A stretch of 64,000 nt of DNA from G963677445 sp963678275 (GTDB lineage: Bacteria; Bacteroidota; Ignavibacteria; Ignavibacteriales; Melioribacteraceae). The position numbers and the translations under genes are program-made. The notes below the pieces were generated by a model. That model worked only from the letters and a program-made list of their open reading frames with translations, had not been told where the DNA came from and did not search any database. Of the stretch, positions 43,547-51,650 are shown in pieces. Numbering within the stretch: position 1 is the first letter of the stretch; every line of letters starts with the position of its first letter. The stretch lies in assembly GCA_963678275.1 (NCBI GenBank), contig OY782765.1, positions 1,364,001 through 1,428,000 on the forward strand, given 5' to 3'.

Positions 43547-43686
43547 GTCCTCCCCCGTCTCCAAAGAAAAACACTTTGAATCCACCCCCTCCGGCGGGGG
43601 ATATTCGCAACTCCAGGTTGCCGGGCTTTTTGTCCCCCTCCGGAGGGGGTGGCAATGAAGCACTTTTCTTCATTGACGGGGGAGGA
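43547..43686. repeat. R2 element
   Basis: GTCCTCCCCCG left end, CGGGGGAGGA right end (10-bp inverted repeat). 80 interior bases match those of the neighbouring copy at 43317-43454 almost exactly, so the pair looks recently duplicated. Confidence 0.85.
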
Positions 43687-43746
43687 TTCACCTTGATTAT
43701 TCAAAAAACTCTTATTTGGCAATATTACTTTATACTCGTTGATAAA

Positions 43747-43790
43747 TTTGCTGCCATTTTGCGTAGAACTTAACTTCTTACGGTGTAATC
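43747..43790 (+). repeat. R1 dispersed repeat, copy 10
   Basis: CTGCCATTTTGCGTAGAACT then TAACTTCTTACGGTGTAATC; one mismatch in the hairpin. Confidence 0.82.
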
Positions 43791-44136
43791 ATCCTCGTAT
43801 CAGGCTTTCAGTGTATAAAGAGTTTCCCAGTATAAATATAAGTACAAGCTCCAATTCAGTCCCGGAGGGATGTTCCAGAAGAATGAATAGGGCTCGCTTA
43901 TATTAAATTGTACAATTCAATATTCTGCCAATTAAAAGCAGGAATATTATCAGGTCACTGAAATAAAATATGTAATCCTCTCCTGTCAGCTTAGGTTCTT
44001 CTTCACATCAATAAGAATCGTATCATTTTTTTGCCGGATTCCTCATAAAGGCTATCCTTTACTCAACGGGGATTTCTATTATTTCTCTGTTTTTCATACA
44101 GATCAATAATCTATAAGGCGCCGGGAACTAAAGCTA

Positions 44137-46017
44137 TTATCTTAACAGGATCATTTTTTTTGTTATTGTTACTTCTCCGGCTTCAAGAGTATAAAAATAG
44201 ACACCGCTGGAAAGCGTATTCGCGTTAAAGCTGACCTCCCCATTACCTGCCGGCCGCCAGTCGTCATAAATAACTTTCACCTCCCGGCCGAGGAGATCGG
44301 AAACACTAATTCTGCAATGTGATGTTTTGTCAATGGAAAATCTGATGGTTGTTTCAGGATTAAAGGGATTCGGATAATTCTGCTCAAGACTGTAACCTGC
44401 CGGAATTACCTCTTCAACCGGTTCATCCTCTACTGAAACAATCACACCTGGTGATAATCTTCTGTTTATCATCAGCATCATGGCATCGGCGACTACATAT
44501 TTACCATCCGCGAGTCCTTTATTATCCAGTTTTACAACTTTATGGGTTTCGGCCGTAAGATATACCTGCCCGACCTTGTGCCAGCCTTTTACGTTAAGTA
44601 CACTCTGATCAACATATACTTCGGTTGAATCATCACCTGAATAAAGCACAAAATGGGCGTTATCTGTCCAGGGCGTATTGGGTGTCCTGAAGCTGAAAAG
44701 ATCATACCAGGCTTCATGCTCGACATCAAAATAATATTCGGCCGAGGCATATCCGGCAGTTTCCCCGGTCCTTAATACGGCTCCTTCATATCCCTGCATC
44801 GGGTAAGTTTCCCAGTTGCCAGTTATTACAGTTTCAGGGCCATCTTCATTTTTAATTGCGGCGGCAGGACGCCATGTATTTCCCCCGCGCCAGGGAAGGA
44901 CCGCGGGATCTCTATAAAAATATTCGCCGAGATGATCGCCCAGGTCATTATTGTTTTTTCTTAGTCCTTCATAAAAGAAAAAACTTTCACCATTTACATT
45001 GTTATCCCTGTTGGCGCTCATCATCTGCCCCATCAAATTTTTATCGATGAGGTATGTGCCGACATTCATCAGAACTCCGGCAAAAAAGATTTCGGGGTTA
45101 TACTGCCCCACATCATTTAATGTTGTGTTCAGGGCGTAATTATAGCTGCCCAGGTCATACTGGTATAGCTGCGGAATAATATTATCAACTATTTCATCAA
45201 TCACCCAGTTTTTACTGTCCTGCAGATACTCCCCATATCCCCAGTAATATGGGGATGGAGCTACTGACAATATCAGATTCTCAGACCGGGATTTCACTAA
45301 GTCTCTTACACGCGCGAAATATTCGTTAAGTTTACCGGCGCGCCATGTTTTCCAGCCTGCGTCATTGTAACTTACCGGAGGTTCGGCGCCGCCATGTTCC
45401 GATTTATAAAGTTCAACTGTAAACTCTTCATAGCCTCCTTCAACAGGCATCGCCGGAAGACGATCATCTCCCTGGACTCCATCAACATCATAGTTATCTA
45501 TTACTTCCATAATCAGCGACAACATATAATCCTGCACTTCGGTATTAATACCTGAAAGCCAGTCAAAACCATTCTTTACAACAAGGTTGCCGCTGCGGTT
45601 TTTGCATGCCCAGTCGGGAAATTTTTCGATTATATGCCCGCCGTTAAGGCTGTATGATGATGAAAAACCAAACTCGAACCAGGGTATTACCTCTATCCCT
45701 ACCCTGTGAGCTTCCGTTACCAGCTTTTCCAGGTAATCCCTGTTCTGAAAAGCGGGATCAGGCAGAGTAGCATGACCGAAAAGAGAATCCATAATAGCGC
45801 TGGGATAGAGTGTATAACCTTTATTATAGACCACAGGAAAAACAACATTTATATTAATTGAAGCAAGATATTCCATCGCTTCAGTTATATTATCATCAGA
45901 GGCAAGCACATAACTGTCAACATTTGTCAGCCATACAGCTCTCATTTCCTCTACAGGCTGGGCGTTTAATATCCACACCGTGAGCAGAATCATCACGGCT
46001 ATCATTCTGTATTTCAA
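44137..46017 (-). CDS. GHL10-family glycosidase with golvesin-like and T9SS domains
   Basis: 626 residues, same plan as the gene at 41319: signal peptide ending WILNAQ, GHL10 barrel from EEMRAVWLTNVDSYVLAS to ~385 with the acidic pair in VDGVQGDDR (178-186) followed by LPAMPVEGGYEEF, golvesin-like beta domain (TEVYVDQSVLNVKGWHKVG, VADAMMLMINRRLSPGV), and T9SS domain (LEQNYPNPFNPETTIRFSI, ending TKKMILLR). Predicted to be exported and to cleave an amino-sugar glycan, perhaps peptidoglycan-derived. It lies 12 bases after the shorter GHL10 gene and is the last gene of the module B operon. Confidence 0.88.
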   Translation of the reverse strand: MKYRMIAVMILLTVWILNAQPVEEMRAVWLTNVDSYVLASDDNITEAMEYLASININVVFPVVYNKGYTLYPSAIMDSLFGHATLPDPAFQNRDYLEKLVTEAHRVGIEVIPWFEFGFSSSYSLNGGHIIEKFPDWACKNRSGNLVVKNGFDWLSGINTEVQDYMLSLIMEVIDNYDVDGVQGDDRLPAMPVEGGYEEFTVELYKSEHGGAEPPVSYNDAGWKTWRAGKLNEYFARVRDLVKSRSENLILSVAPSPYYWGYGEYLQDSKNWVIDEIVDNIIPQLYQYDLGSYNYALNTTLNDVGQYNPEIFFAGVLMNVGTYLIDKNLMGQMMSANRDNNVNGESFFFYEGLRKNNNDLGDHLGEYFYRDPAVLPWRGGNTWRPAAAIKNEDGPETVITGNWETYPMQGYEGAVLRTGETAGYASAEYYFDVEHEAWYDLFSFRTPNTPWTDNAHFVLYSGDDSTEVYVDQSVLNVKGWHKVGQVYLTAETHKVVKLDNKGLADGKYVVADAMMLMINRRLSPGVIVSVEDEPVEEVIPAGYSLEQNYPNPFNPETTIRFSIDKTSHCRISVSDLLGREVKVIYDDWRPAGNGEVSFNANTLSSGVYFYTLEAGEVTITKKMILLR

Positions 46018-46029
46018 AAGAACTCCTTT

Positions 46030-47157
46030 TTACTTCTTTATTAGTTTCGGAAATCTGATATTCTTATTTAAGTAAATTTCTTCGAAAAAATCAGGATATT
46101 TTTTTAATCCCTCGTAAAAGAAATAAACTTCACCCTGAATACCATTTTTTCTGTTTACCTCAATCATGTTTGCCAAAAATGTCAAATCGGGATAATAGTC
46201 CCCCACTTTTAATAAAATTCCCGGGTAGAACTTATTAAAATCTTCTTCATCAAGCTGCTCATCAACAATCAGCTTAAGCTCCTTTTCATATGCATCAATA
46301 TCATACCGATAAACCTGGGGGATTATAAGATCCACATACCCCCTCGCCATCCACTCGGGCCAGTCCTGCAGATATTCTTCTTTGCTCCAACTATAGAGGC
46401 TCGGCGCCATGGATATGATCATATCTGGATCGGCCGATTTCACTTCTTCATAAATCCGCCTCATAAAACCGGTCATCCTGGCGGCTCTCCATTCCACCCA
46501 TTCATAATCTTTTGAATATTCAGGGGGTTCCTCTCCATTATGTTCTTTTTTATATTCAGCAATGGTAAAGGGATCATAACCCGCCTCCGAAGGCATCGCC
46601 GGCAGCCGGTCATCTCCCTGTATTCCATCTATATCATAATTGTTCACAACCTCCAGAATTAATGAAATAAGGAAGTCCTGAACCTCAGGAAAAAAACCAT
46701 TCAGCCATTCAAATCCGTTTTTAATAACCAGCGCGCCATTTTTATCTTTTGAAGCCCATTCAGGTTTTTTCCTCAGAAGTACTCCCCCTTTTTCCTCATA
46801 AGAAGAGGAAAATCCAAATTCAAACCAGGCAAAAACTTTGATATCCCTTTTATGCGCCTCCTCTATCAACTCTTTAAGCGGGTCCCTTCCTGTAAAAAGA
46901 GTATCTATTTCAACACCGGTAAAATCTTTCATAATCTTACTCGGATATGTTGTCATAGCTTTATTCCACGTAACAACAAAAATTGTATTTATACCTGTTT
47001 CAGCACATAACTCTACAGTCTTTATAATGTTTTCTCTTGAATTAAGAGCGTCGCTGTCAACATTTGTAAGCCAGACACCCCGCACAGCTTCAGCTCCGGA
47101 TGCCTGAACGCTGATACTCATGAAATAAATTATGATGATTGTCAGAAATTTTTTCAC
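46030..47157 (-). CDS. GHL10-family glycosidase, short form without sorting domain
   Basis: 375 residues. Signal peptide MKKFLTIIIIYFMSISVQAS; barrel opens EAVRGVWLTNVDSDALNS; KVFAWFEFGFSSSYEEKGG and IKNGFEWLNGFFPEVQ match its paralogues; acidic pair in IDGIQGDDR (176-184). It ends right after the barrel (LNKNIRFPKLIKK), with no golvesin-like or T9SS part, so it should stay in the periplasm while its two paralogues go outside. This split fits stepwise breakdown of one glycan across compartments. It lies 12 bases before the longer GHL10 gene and 15 after the barrel protein. Confidence 0.87.
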   Translation of the reverse strand: MKKFLTIIIIYFMSISVQASGAEAVRGVWLTNVDSDALNSRENIIKTVELCAETGINTIFVVTWNKAMTTYPSKIMKDFTGVEIDTLFTGRDPLKELIEEAHKRDIKVFAWFEFGFSSSYEEKGGVLLRKKPEWASKDKNGALVIKNGFEWLNGFFPEVQDFLISLILEVVNNYDIDGIQGDDRLPAMPSEAGYDPFTIAEYKKEHNGEEPPEYSKDYEWVEWRAARMTGFMRRIYEEVKSADPDMIISMAPSLYSWSKEEYLQDWPEWMARGYVDLIIPQVYRYDIDAYEKELKLIVDEQLDEEDFNKFYPGILLKVGDYYPDLTFLANMIEVNRKNGIQGEVYFFYEGLKKYPDFFEEIYLNKNIRFPKLIKK

Positions 47158-47172
47158 TATTAACCACCTTTG

Positions 47173-47886
47173 TTAAAATCTGAATTGTAAACCTGCTCGC
47201 AGATCAAACATCTGAAATCCACTCACATTTTCAAGTCCCAGTGATAATGTCGGCCAAAGTTCTCCGACTACCAGCTTGTAATTTGCCGAAAAATTCAGCG
47301 CCAGCATTTCCATCATGGGAAAATTAATCTCGGCGCCGATATTAAAAGCTCCGCTCCAGTCAGTCTGGGTTCTGCCGGGAACTTCAAGCTCATCAACTAA
47401 TACCGGGTCTCCTCCTTCAGAGGGTGTAACATAAAGAGAATCATAATATTCACTTCGCTGATGCTCCCAGTAAAGAAAACCGAATCCGAAATTCAGGTCT
47501 GTTTCCATATATCCGGTTCTGAAAACATTCATTTTTGCTTCAGCCATCAGACCCGCGATTTCCATTTCCATCTCAAGACCGGGCAGAGGAATGGAATAAT
47601 CATTTGTAACACCATTAATCTCCGCCTGTATCATTTTATTCAGGTTCTCCTCCCTCATTTTATCAAATTTGTAATAGAGGAGATTTCCGGTCCAGGTCCA
47701 TCTTTCATTAATCTGCTTACCAAAGTAAACAGAATAACCGATCGCCGGTTCAAACCGCTGTGATAAAATACCGGCCGGAAGAATGGCGCTTCCATTTACA
47801 CCGGCGACAAATTTCATTTCCTGCCCGGAAGCTGTGAAAGCGCTGACCAGTGTAACAACAATTAAGATATATACTTTTTTTAACAT
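47173..47886 (-). CDS. Outer-membrane beta-barrel protein, unknown
   Basis: 237 residues from ATG 47886, one base after the previous stop. Signal peptide MLKKVYILIVVTLVSAFTAS. The mature part has alternating strands (AIGYSVYFGKQINERWTWTG, YMETDLNFGFGFLYWEH) and ends FDLRAGLQFRF with the terminal Phe typical of barrels inserted by BamA. No family is named. The first strand region 'NGSAILPAGILSQRFEPAI' resembles OmpA-like barrels. Role inferred only from its place among glycan genes. Confidence 0.68.
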   Translation of the reverse strand: MLKKVYILIVVTLVSAFTASGQEMKFVAGVNGSAILPAGILSQRFEPAIGYSVYFGKQINERWTWTGNLLYYKFDKMREENLNKMIQAEINGVTNDYSIPLPGLEMEMEIAGLMAEAKMNVFRTGYMETDLNFGFGFLYWEHQRSEYYDSLYVTPSEGGDPVLVDELEVPGRTQTDWSGAFNIGAEINFPMMEMLALNFSANYKLVVGELWPTLSLGLENVSGFQMFDLRAGLQFRF

Positions 47887-47887
47887 T

Positions 47888-48607
47888 TCAGTAAACAATT
47901 GTTAGTCCGAGTTTAAGTGAAAATGAACTTTTAAAAGGAAAGTCATCATATCCCAGTGAGCCTTCAGTTGGTAATATGCTGTTATACACGAGGCCGGAAT
48001 ATAAAGAAAATCCTTCCGACAGGCTGTATTCAGCATCTATTCCGGCATTGATTACAAATGGATTCCCCGACTTTCGGGGCGCGAAGTTTCTGTAGCTGTA
48101 TGAAAATGTGTAGTCCTCATCCTCAAAATATTTGCTCCACTCTTCGACAACATAAAGCCTTCGGGTATAGAAATAAATACCGACAGAGGCTGATGGAATA
48201 ATTTTGACTTTGTCATTCAGAATTATATTGTAATCCAGACCAATCAAAACCGGGATAAGGTCCATCTTCTGGAAGGAGCTGATATCCGCGCTGAGATTCG
48301 GGTCCGCTCTAAGGTCGGAATCGATTTTATCTGAATAACGGTCATTCCAGAATCTCCATCCCCATCCATAAAGCTGATCATCCTCAGATAAAGAATATAG
48401 ACGATAACCACCTGAGATATAGAGATTGAAGGAGTTAAAATCGAACAGTCTGATTTTAATTCCTCCCCCCACCGCGTCAGCTTCCCTGGTCCTGGTTTTC
48501 AGGGAAAGGGCGGAGGAATAATCAGAGTAAGCTTCAACCGATATAACCTGGGCCGAAACGGCGCAGGCTAAAATTAAAGATAATATTAATGTGTACTTAA
48601 TTTTCAT
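47888..48607 (-). CDS. Outer-membrane beta-barrel protein, unknown
   Basis: 239 residues. Signal peptide MKIKYTLILSLILACAVSA. Strand-rich mature part (GGGIKIRLFDFNSFNLYISG, VKIIPSASVGIYFYTRRLYV), ending SFSLKLGLTIVY. It sits 12 bases after PorV and 1 base before the next barrel gene, so all are probably made together. It shares no clear motif with its neighbour. Confidence 0.68.
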   Translation of the reverse strand: MKIKYTLILSLILACAVSAQVISVEAYSDYSSALSLKTRTREADAVGGGIKIRLFDFNSFNLYISGGYRLYSLSEDDQLYGWGWRFWNDRYSDKIDSDLRADPNLSADISSFQKMDLIPVLIGLDYNIILNDKVKIIPSASVGIYFYTRRLYVVEEWSKYFEDEDYTFSYSYRNFAPRKSGNPFVINAGIDAEYSLSEGFSLYSGLVYNSILPTEGSLGYDDFPFKSSFSLKLGLTIVY

Positions 48608-48619
48608 TCATAAATCCGT

Positions 48620-49594
48620 TTATAATATTCCCAGTTGAACAGTTATTCTGGTGATGTTTCCAAGTCTTCCATAATCGGAAAAAGCAAAATCAAGAATTAC
48701 AGGCAGCTTAACCGGCGCGCTAATTCCCGCTCCGATACTGAATGTTTCCTCATCATAGAAAAATTTATATCCGCCCCTCAGGGTAATGATGTTTTTCCAG
48801 GATATTTCAATTCCGGTATTTACTCTTTCATCGGCGTCATTAGGGTGGGTTGCCTCGGCCAGAAGTGTCACCCGGTAATCTGAATCTTTATCGCCGATAA
48901 CTTCACCAGATATACCGAGCCGCAGAATCGCGGGCATTTTAAATTTATCATTCAGAAATTTAGCGTCAACTCCGAAATTCTGAATGCTCGCCGCTATCCT
49001 CATCGAGCCGAGTCCCGTATAATATAGCACTCCCCCGTCGAAGAGCACATTATCGGCCGAATATATATCAATTTTTTCATTAACATATTTGATTGACACA
49101 CCAAAAGAAAAACGGTCGGTCAGCATCTTTGAATATGATAATCCGAGAGCGATTGAGCTTGCTTCAAAGGTTCCCAGCACCTGGTAAACTTTCTGGCCGC
49201 TTGCGATTTCTGTACGGGGCATCGAACCATAATCCATCATTATTGCCCCGACGCCAAATACACCAAAATCTGACTTAAAAGAATAACTCGCTGTATAATT
49301 TTTAATATCGGCAAACCAGGGTGAATAAGATGCCGCGAAAGAATGTGTCCGTTTTGTAAAACCAAGCGCTCCGGGATTGTTAAATACCGCGTCTGAATTG
49401 AGATCGGACAACGAAAGTGAAGCTTCTCCAAGGGCCGCTGTGCGCGCTGTGGCGGGCAGCTCAAGGAATACAAATCCCGATGTAGCAGTTTTTTTAAAGT
49501 CCTGCCCCGAAACCTGCGTTAAAACCGGAATCAATAACAGAGCAGTCAAAAGGAAAAATATTTTATAAGATATTTTGGGTTTCTTCAAAATCAT
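48620..49594 (-). CDS. PorV/PorQ-family outer-membrane protein (module B)
   Basis: 324 residues. Signal peptide up to LTQVSGQ; family opening KTATSGFVFLELPATARTAA with LGEASLSLSDLNSDAVFNNP, then the barrel, ending ITRITVQLGIL. The order PorV after a FlgD-like T9SS cargo is the same as in module A. The two PorV proteins keep the overall pattern but are clearly diverged. The start codon lies 3 bases after the preceding stop, so translation is coupled. Confidence 0.87.
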   Translation of the reverse strand: MILKKPKISYKIFFLLTALLLIPVLTQVSGQDFKKTATSGFVFLELPATARTAALGEASLSLSDLNSDAVFNNPGALGFTKRTHSFAASYSPWFADIKNYTASYSFKSDFGVFGVGAIMMDYGSMPRTEIASGQKVYQVLGTFEASSIALGLSYSKMLTDRFSFGVSIKYVNEKIDIYSADNVLFDGGVLYYTGLGSMRIAASIQNFGVDAKFLNDKFKMPAILRLGISGEVIGDKDSDYRVTLLAEATHPNDADERVNTGIEISWKNIITLRGGYKFFYDEETFSIGAGISAPVKLPVILDFAFSDYGRLGNITRITVQLGIL

Positions 49595-49597
49595 AAT

Positions 49598-51619
49598 TTA
49601 TCTCACAATAGCCAATTTTCCGATTTTAGATTTACCATCATATTCAATGTGGAACACATAGATACCACTCTCAACAAACTGTCCGTAGTCGGTTACCTGA
49701 TCCCAGGATACGATGGCCCCTTCCCCGGCGCCGACATCAATGGTTTTAACGAGGTCGCCGCGGATAGTATAAATTCTTATTGTACAGGGATTGGGAATAT
49801 TTACAAACTGAATAACATCCTGCTCACCCGGTCTGGAAAATCCTTCACCCAGAACAAATGGATTTGGCACAACAAGTACTTCTTCAAGATTATCCTTCGG
49901 AGGTAAAGTGGCAATGAAGGGAGTCTGCAGCCTGTTCGCGAATATAGATGATTCAAGGGGATCAATATTGTTCAGTGTCTGCACCCCGGTCCAGCTTTCC
50001 TTGCCGGAATCAAATGCTGTGAGGGCGTAATAATAACCCTGCCCGATATCCACCTGTGAATCTGTATATTCGTATTCAATTCCGTCAAAATAATCAATAT
50101 CCCCTTTGTATATAGTATCTATCGCGGTCCATGGACCGACAGGCAGGTATTCCGATCTGTATATGATATATCCTTCCAGGTCATCGGTTCCGTCATCGGG
50201 ATCGGGAATATTTTCCGCTTCCCTGCCCCACTTAAGAATTATCGCCACATCATCCGAATTCCGGTTGTAATCGACTGAAAATTCGGGCGCCGCGGGAGGA
50301 TCGGGATGATTATAATTGTTGTCAAAAGTAAATTTCGCTCTCTTTGAGCTGGCATTAAATTTTTTCCGGCTTTCGGTGTCGATAGTGTTGCTGGCATAAC
50401 TTCCCGGATCAATTGCCATTGAATAATCGGCGCCATCAACAATTTCGGCAACCACAATCCTGACAGAATCACCCGGCATCAGGTCCCAGGGACCAACTGA
50501 CATAAGAGACCACATTCTCGATTTGCGCATAAAGTTCTGATCGGCAAAACTTTCCACAAAGTTTGAAGCCAGTCTTATATCCTCCAGCACCGAATATTGC
50601 GCCTCCCTGCTTCCAATATTTGTAAATGGACCGCTCAGATCAATTGAATTACTTGCCGCCGACCATCCCTGCTGCCTTACTTTTGTTTCCTCACCATCTT
50701 TATTGGGAGAAGCGTATAACAGCCTGAAGCCTGCATAAGCGGGAGCGAGATATTCACCTGTTGGTTCACCATTTACAAGTGGTCCCATCGAATTCGCCAA
50801 TCCGAAAACTTCATTGCTTCCCTGGCTCTCCTCATAATCAAAAGCCCTGCCGAAAACTACCTTGTCAACAAAATTGTAATTAAACCCGGTATTCCGGGCG
50901 CCAGGGGTCAGTGAAGGGAATAAAACTGTCCATGAACGTGAATTGCAATGCAGTCCGTAAGTAACCAGTGAATAAAAATCTTTTAAGGTGTCGGCAATAA
51001 ATCTTTCGGCAGGCAGAACAGCTCTCAGCTCTTCAGCTATGTTTTTAATTACATACTCATGTATTATATAATTCTCATCCTCCATTGAACCGCTCCACTG
51101 GTAGGATGTTCTTGAAACCCTGATCGGCAGCATCCTCTGTATCTGGTATTCATCCTCATAATCTGTATTATATTCCCATACAGTTCTGATCTGCTCTTCA
51201 GCTCCCGCGGGATCACTTTTCAGCCAGTGATTTTCACCATCGGGGTAAATCCGCCTGTGTTCTGTTATCCTGTATTTCGCGGCAGCTCCTTCGGCGACAG
51301 ATCCTGCATATAAAGCCCATTCCTCAACAGAAAGAACCGAGTCTCCAGCCATAGCGCCGACATACATTCCCCCCGAAACCAGGTGTGAAGGAGAACCGCC
51401 GATATTTTCCCCGATAAGGGATGGATCAAAACCGGGCCAGTCCAGTCCGATGCCCCTTCTGCTCCAGTTGCTGAAAGAGGGGCCGGTTTTCCCGAAACTT
51501 AATGTCTGCCAAAGCTTACCCCGGTTAAGAATAATTGAAGATGATTCAACCTGGGCCAAAAGCGCCTCAGCAAAAACCAGGGAGAAAAGAATTAAAATTA
51601 TTGTCAGTTTTTTTATCAT
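49598..51619 (-). CDS. T9SS cargo protein with Fn3 domain and FlgD-like sorting domain (module B)
   Basis: 673 residues from ATG 51619, which starts the signal peptide MIKKLTIILILFSLVFAEAL and follows GCGGGAA; the frame from 51661 overlaps the receptor gene. Residues ~130-450 are a unique beta-rich region with VRIVVAEIVDGADYSMAIDP. An Fn3-like domain (~455-560) has DDVAIILKWGREAENIPDPD and LEGYIIYRSEYLPVGPW. The end is the FlgD-like sorting domain: LVVPNPFVLGEGFSRPGEQ, IQFVNIPNPCTIRIYTIRG, closing IGKLAIVR. It equals the C-terminal half of the module A protein in plan. Likely a surface partner of the receptor. Confidence 0.82.
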   Translation of the reverse strand: MIKKLTIILILFSLVFAEALLAQVESSSIILNRGKLWQTLSFGKTGPSFSNWSRRGIGLDWPGFDPSLIGENIGGSPSHLVSGGMYVGAMAGDSVLSVEEWALYAGSVAEGAAAKYRITEHRRIYPDGENHWLKSDPAGAEEQIRTVWEYNTDYEDEYQIQRMLPIRVSRTSYQWSGSMEDENYIIHEYVIKNIAEELRAVLPAERFIADTLKDFYSLVTYGLHCNSRSWTVLFPSLTPGARNTGFNYNFVDKVVFGRAFDYEESQGSNEVFGLANSMGPLVNGEPTGEYLAPAYAGFRLLYASPNKDGEETKVRQQGWSAASNSIDLSGPFTNIGSREAQYSVLEDIRLASNFVESFADQNFMRKSRMWSLMSVGPWDLMPGDSVRIVVAEIVDGADYSMAIDPGSYASNTIDTESRKKFNASSKRAKFTFDNNYNHPDPPAAPEFSVDYNRNSDDVAIILKWGREAENIPDPDDGTDDLEGYIIYRSEYLPVGPWTAIDTIYKGDIDYFDGIEYEYTDSQVDIGQGYYYALTAFDSGKESWTGVQTLNNIDPLESSIFANRLQTPFIATLPPKDNLEEVLVVPNPFVLGEGFSRPGEQDVIQFVNIPNPCTIRIYTIRGDLVKTIDVGAGEGAIVSWDQVTDYGQFVESGIYVFHIEYDGKSKIGKLAIVR

Positions 51620-51650
51620 TTTTCCCGCGAAAAAAATTATCATTAGAATA

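Larger units (their letters stand above)
43209..44136. repeat. Gap with two R2 elements, R1 and other repeats
   Basis: No gene is visible. R2 copies at 43317-43454 and 43547-43686 flank the block 'acggtttcatttcgtaaatc' shared with 38410 and 38795. R1 is at 43747-43790. 43905-43965 repeats 17395-17470 ('attctgccaattaaaagcag'). The last 150 bases show nothing I can name. All frames in 43330-43773 are repeat translations. Confidence 0.7.

Noticed and set aside
43330..43773. Several overlapping open frames on both strands, including a 130-codon one
   Set aside because: They translate R2 elements and their joins; similar peptides appear wherever R2 occurs (15300, 22600, 38850, 40800), and there are no ribosome sites.
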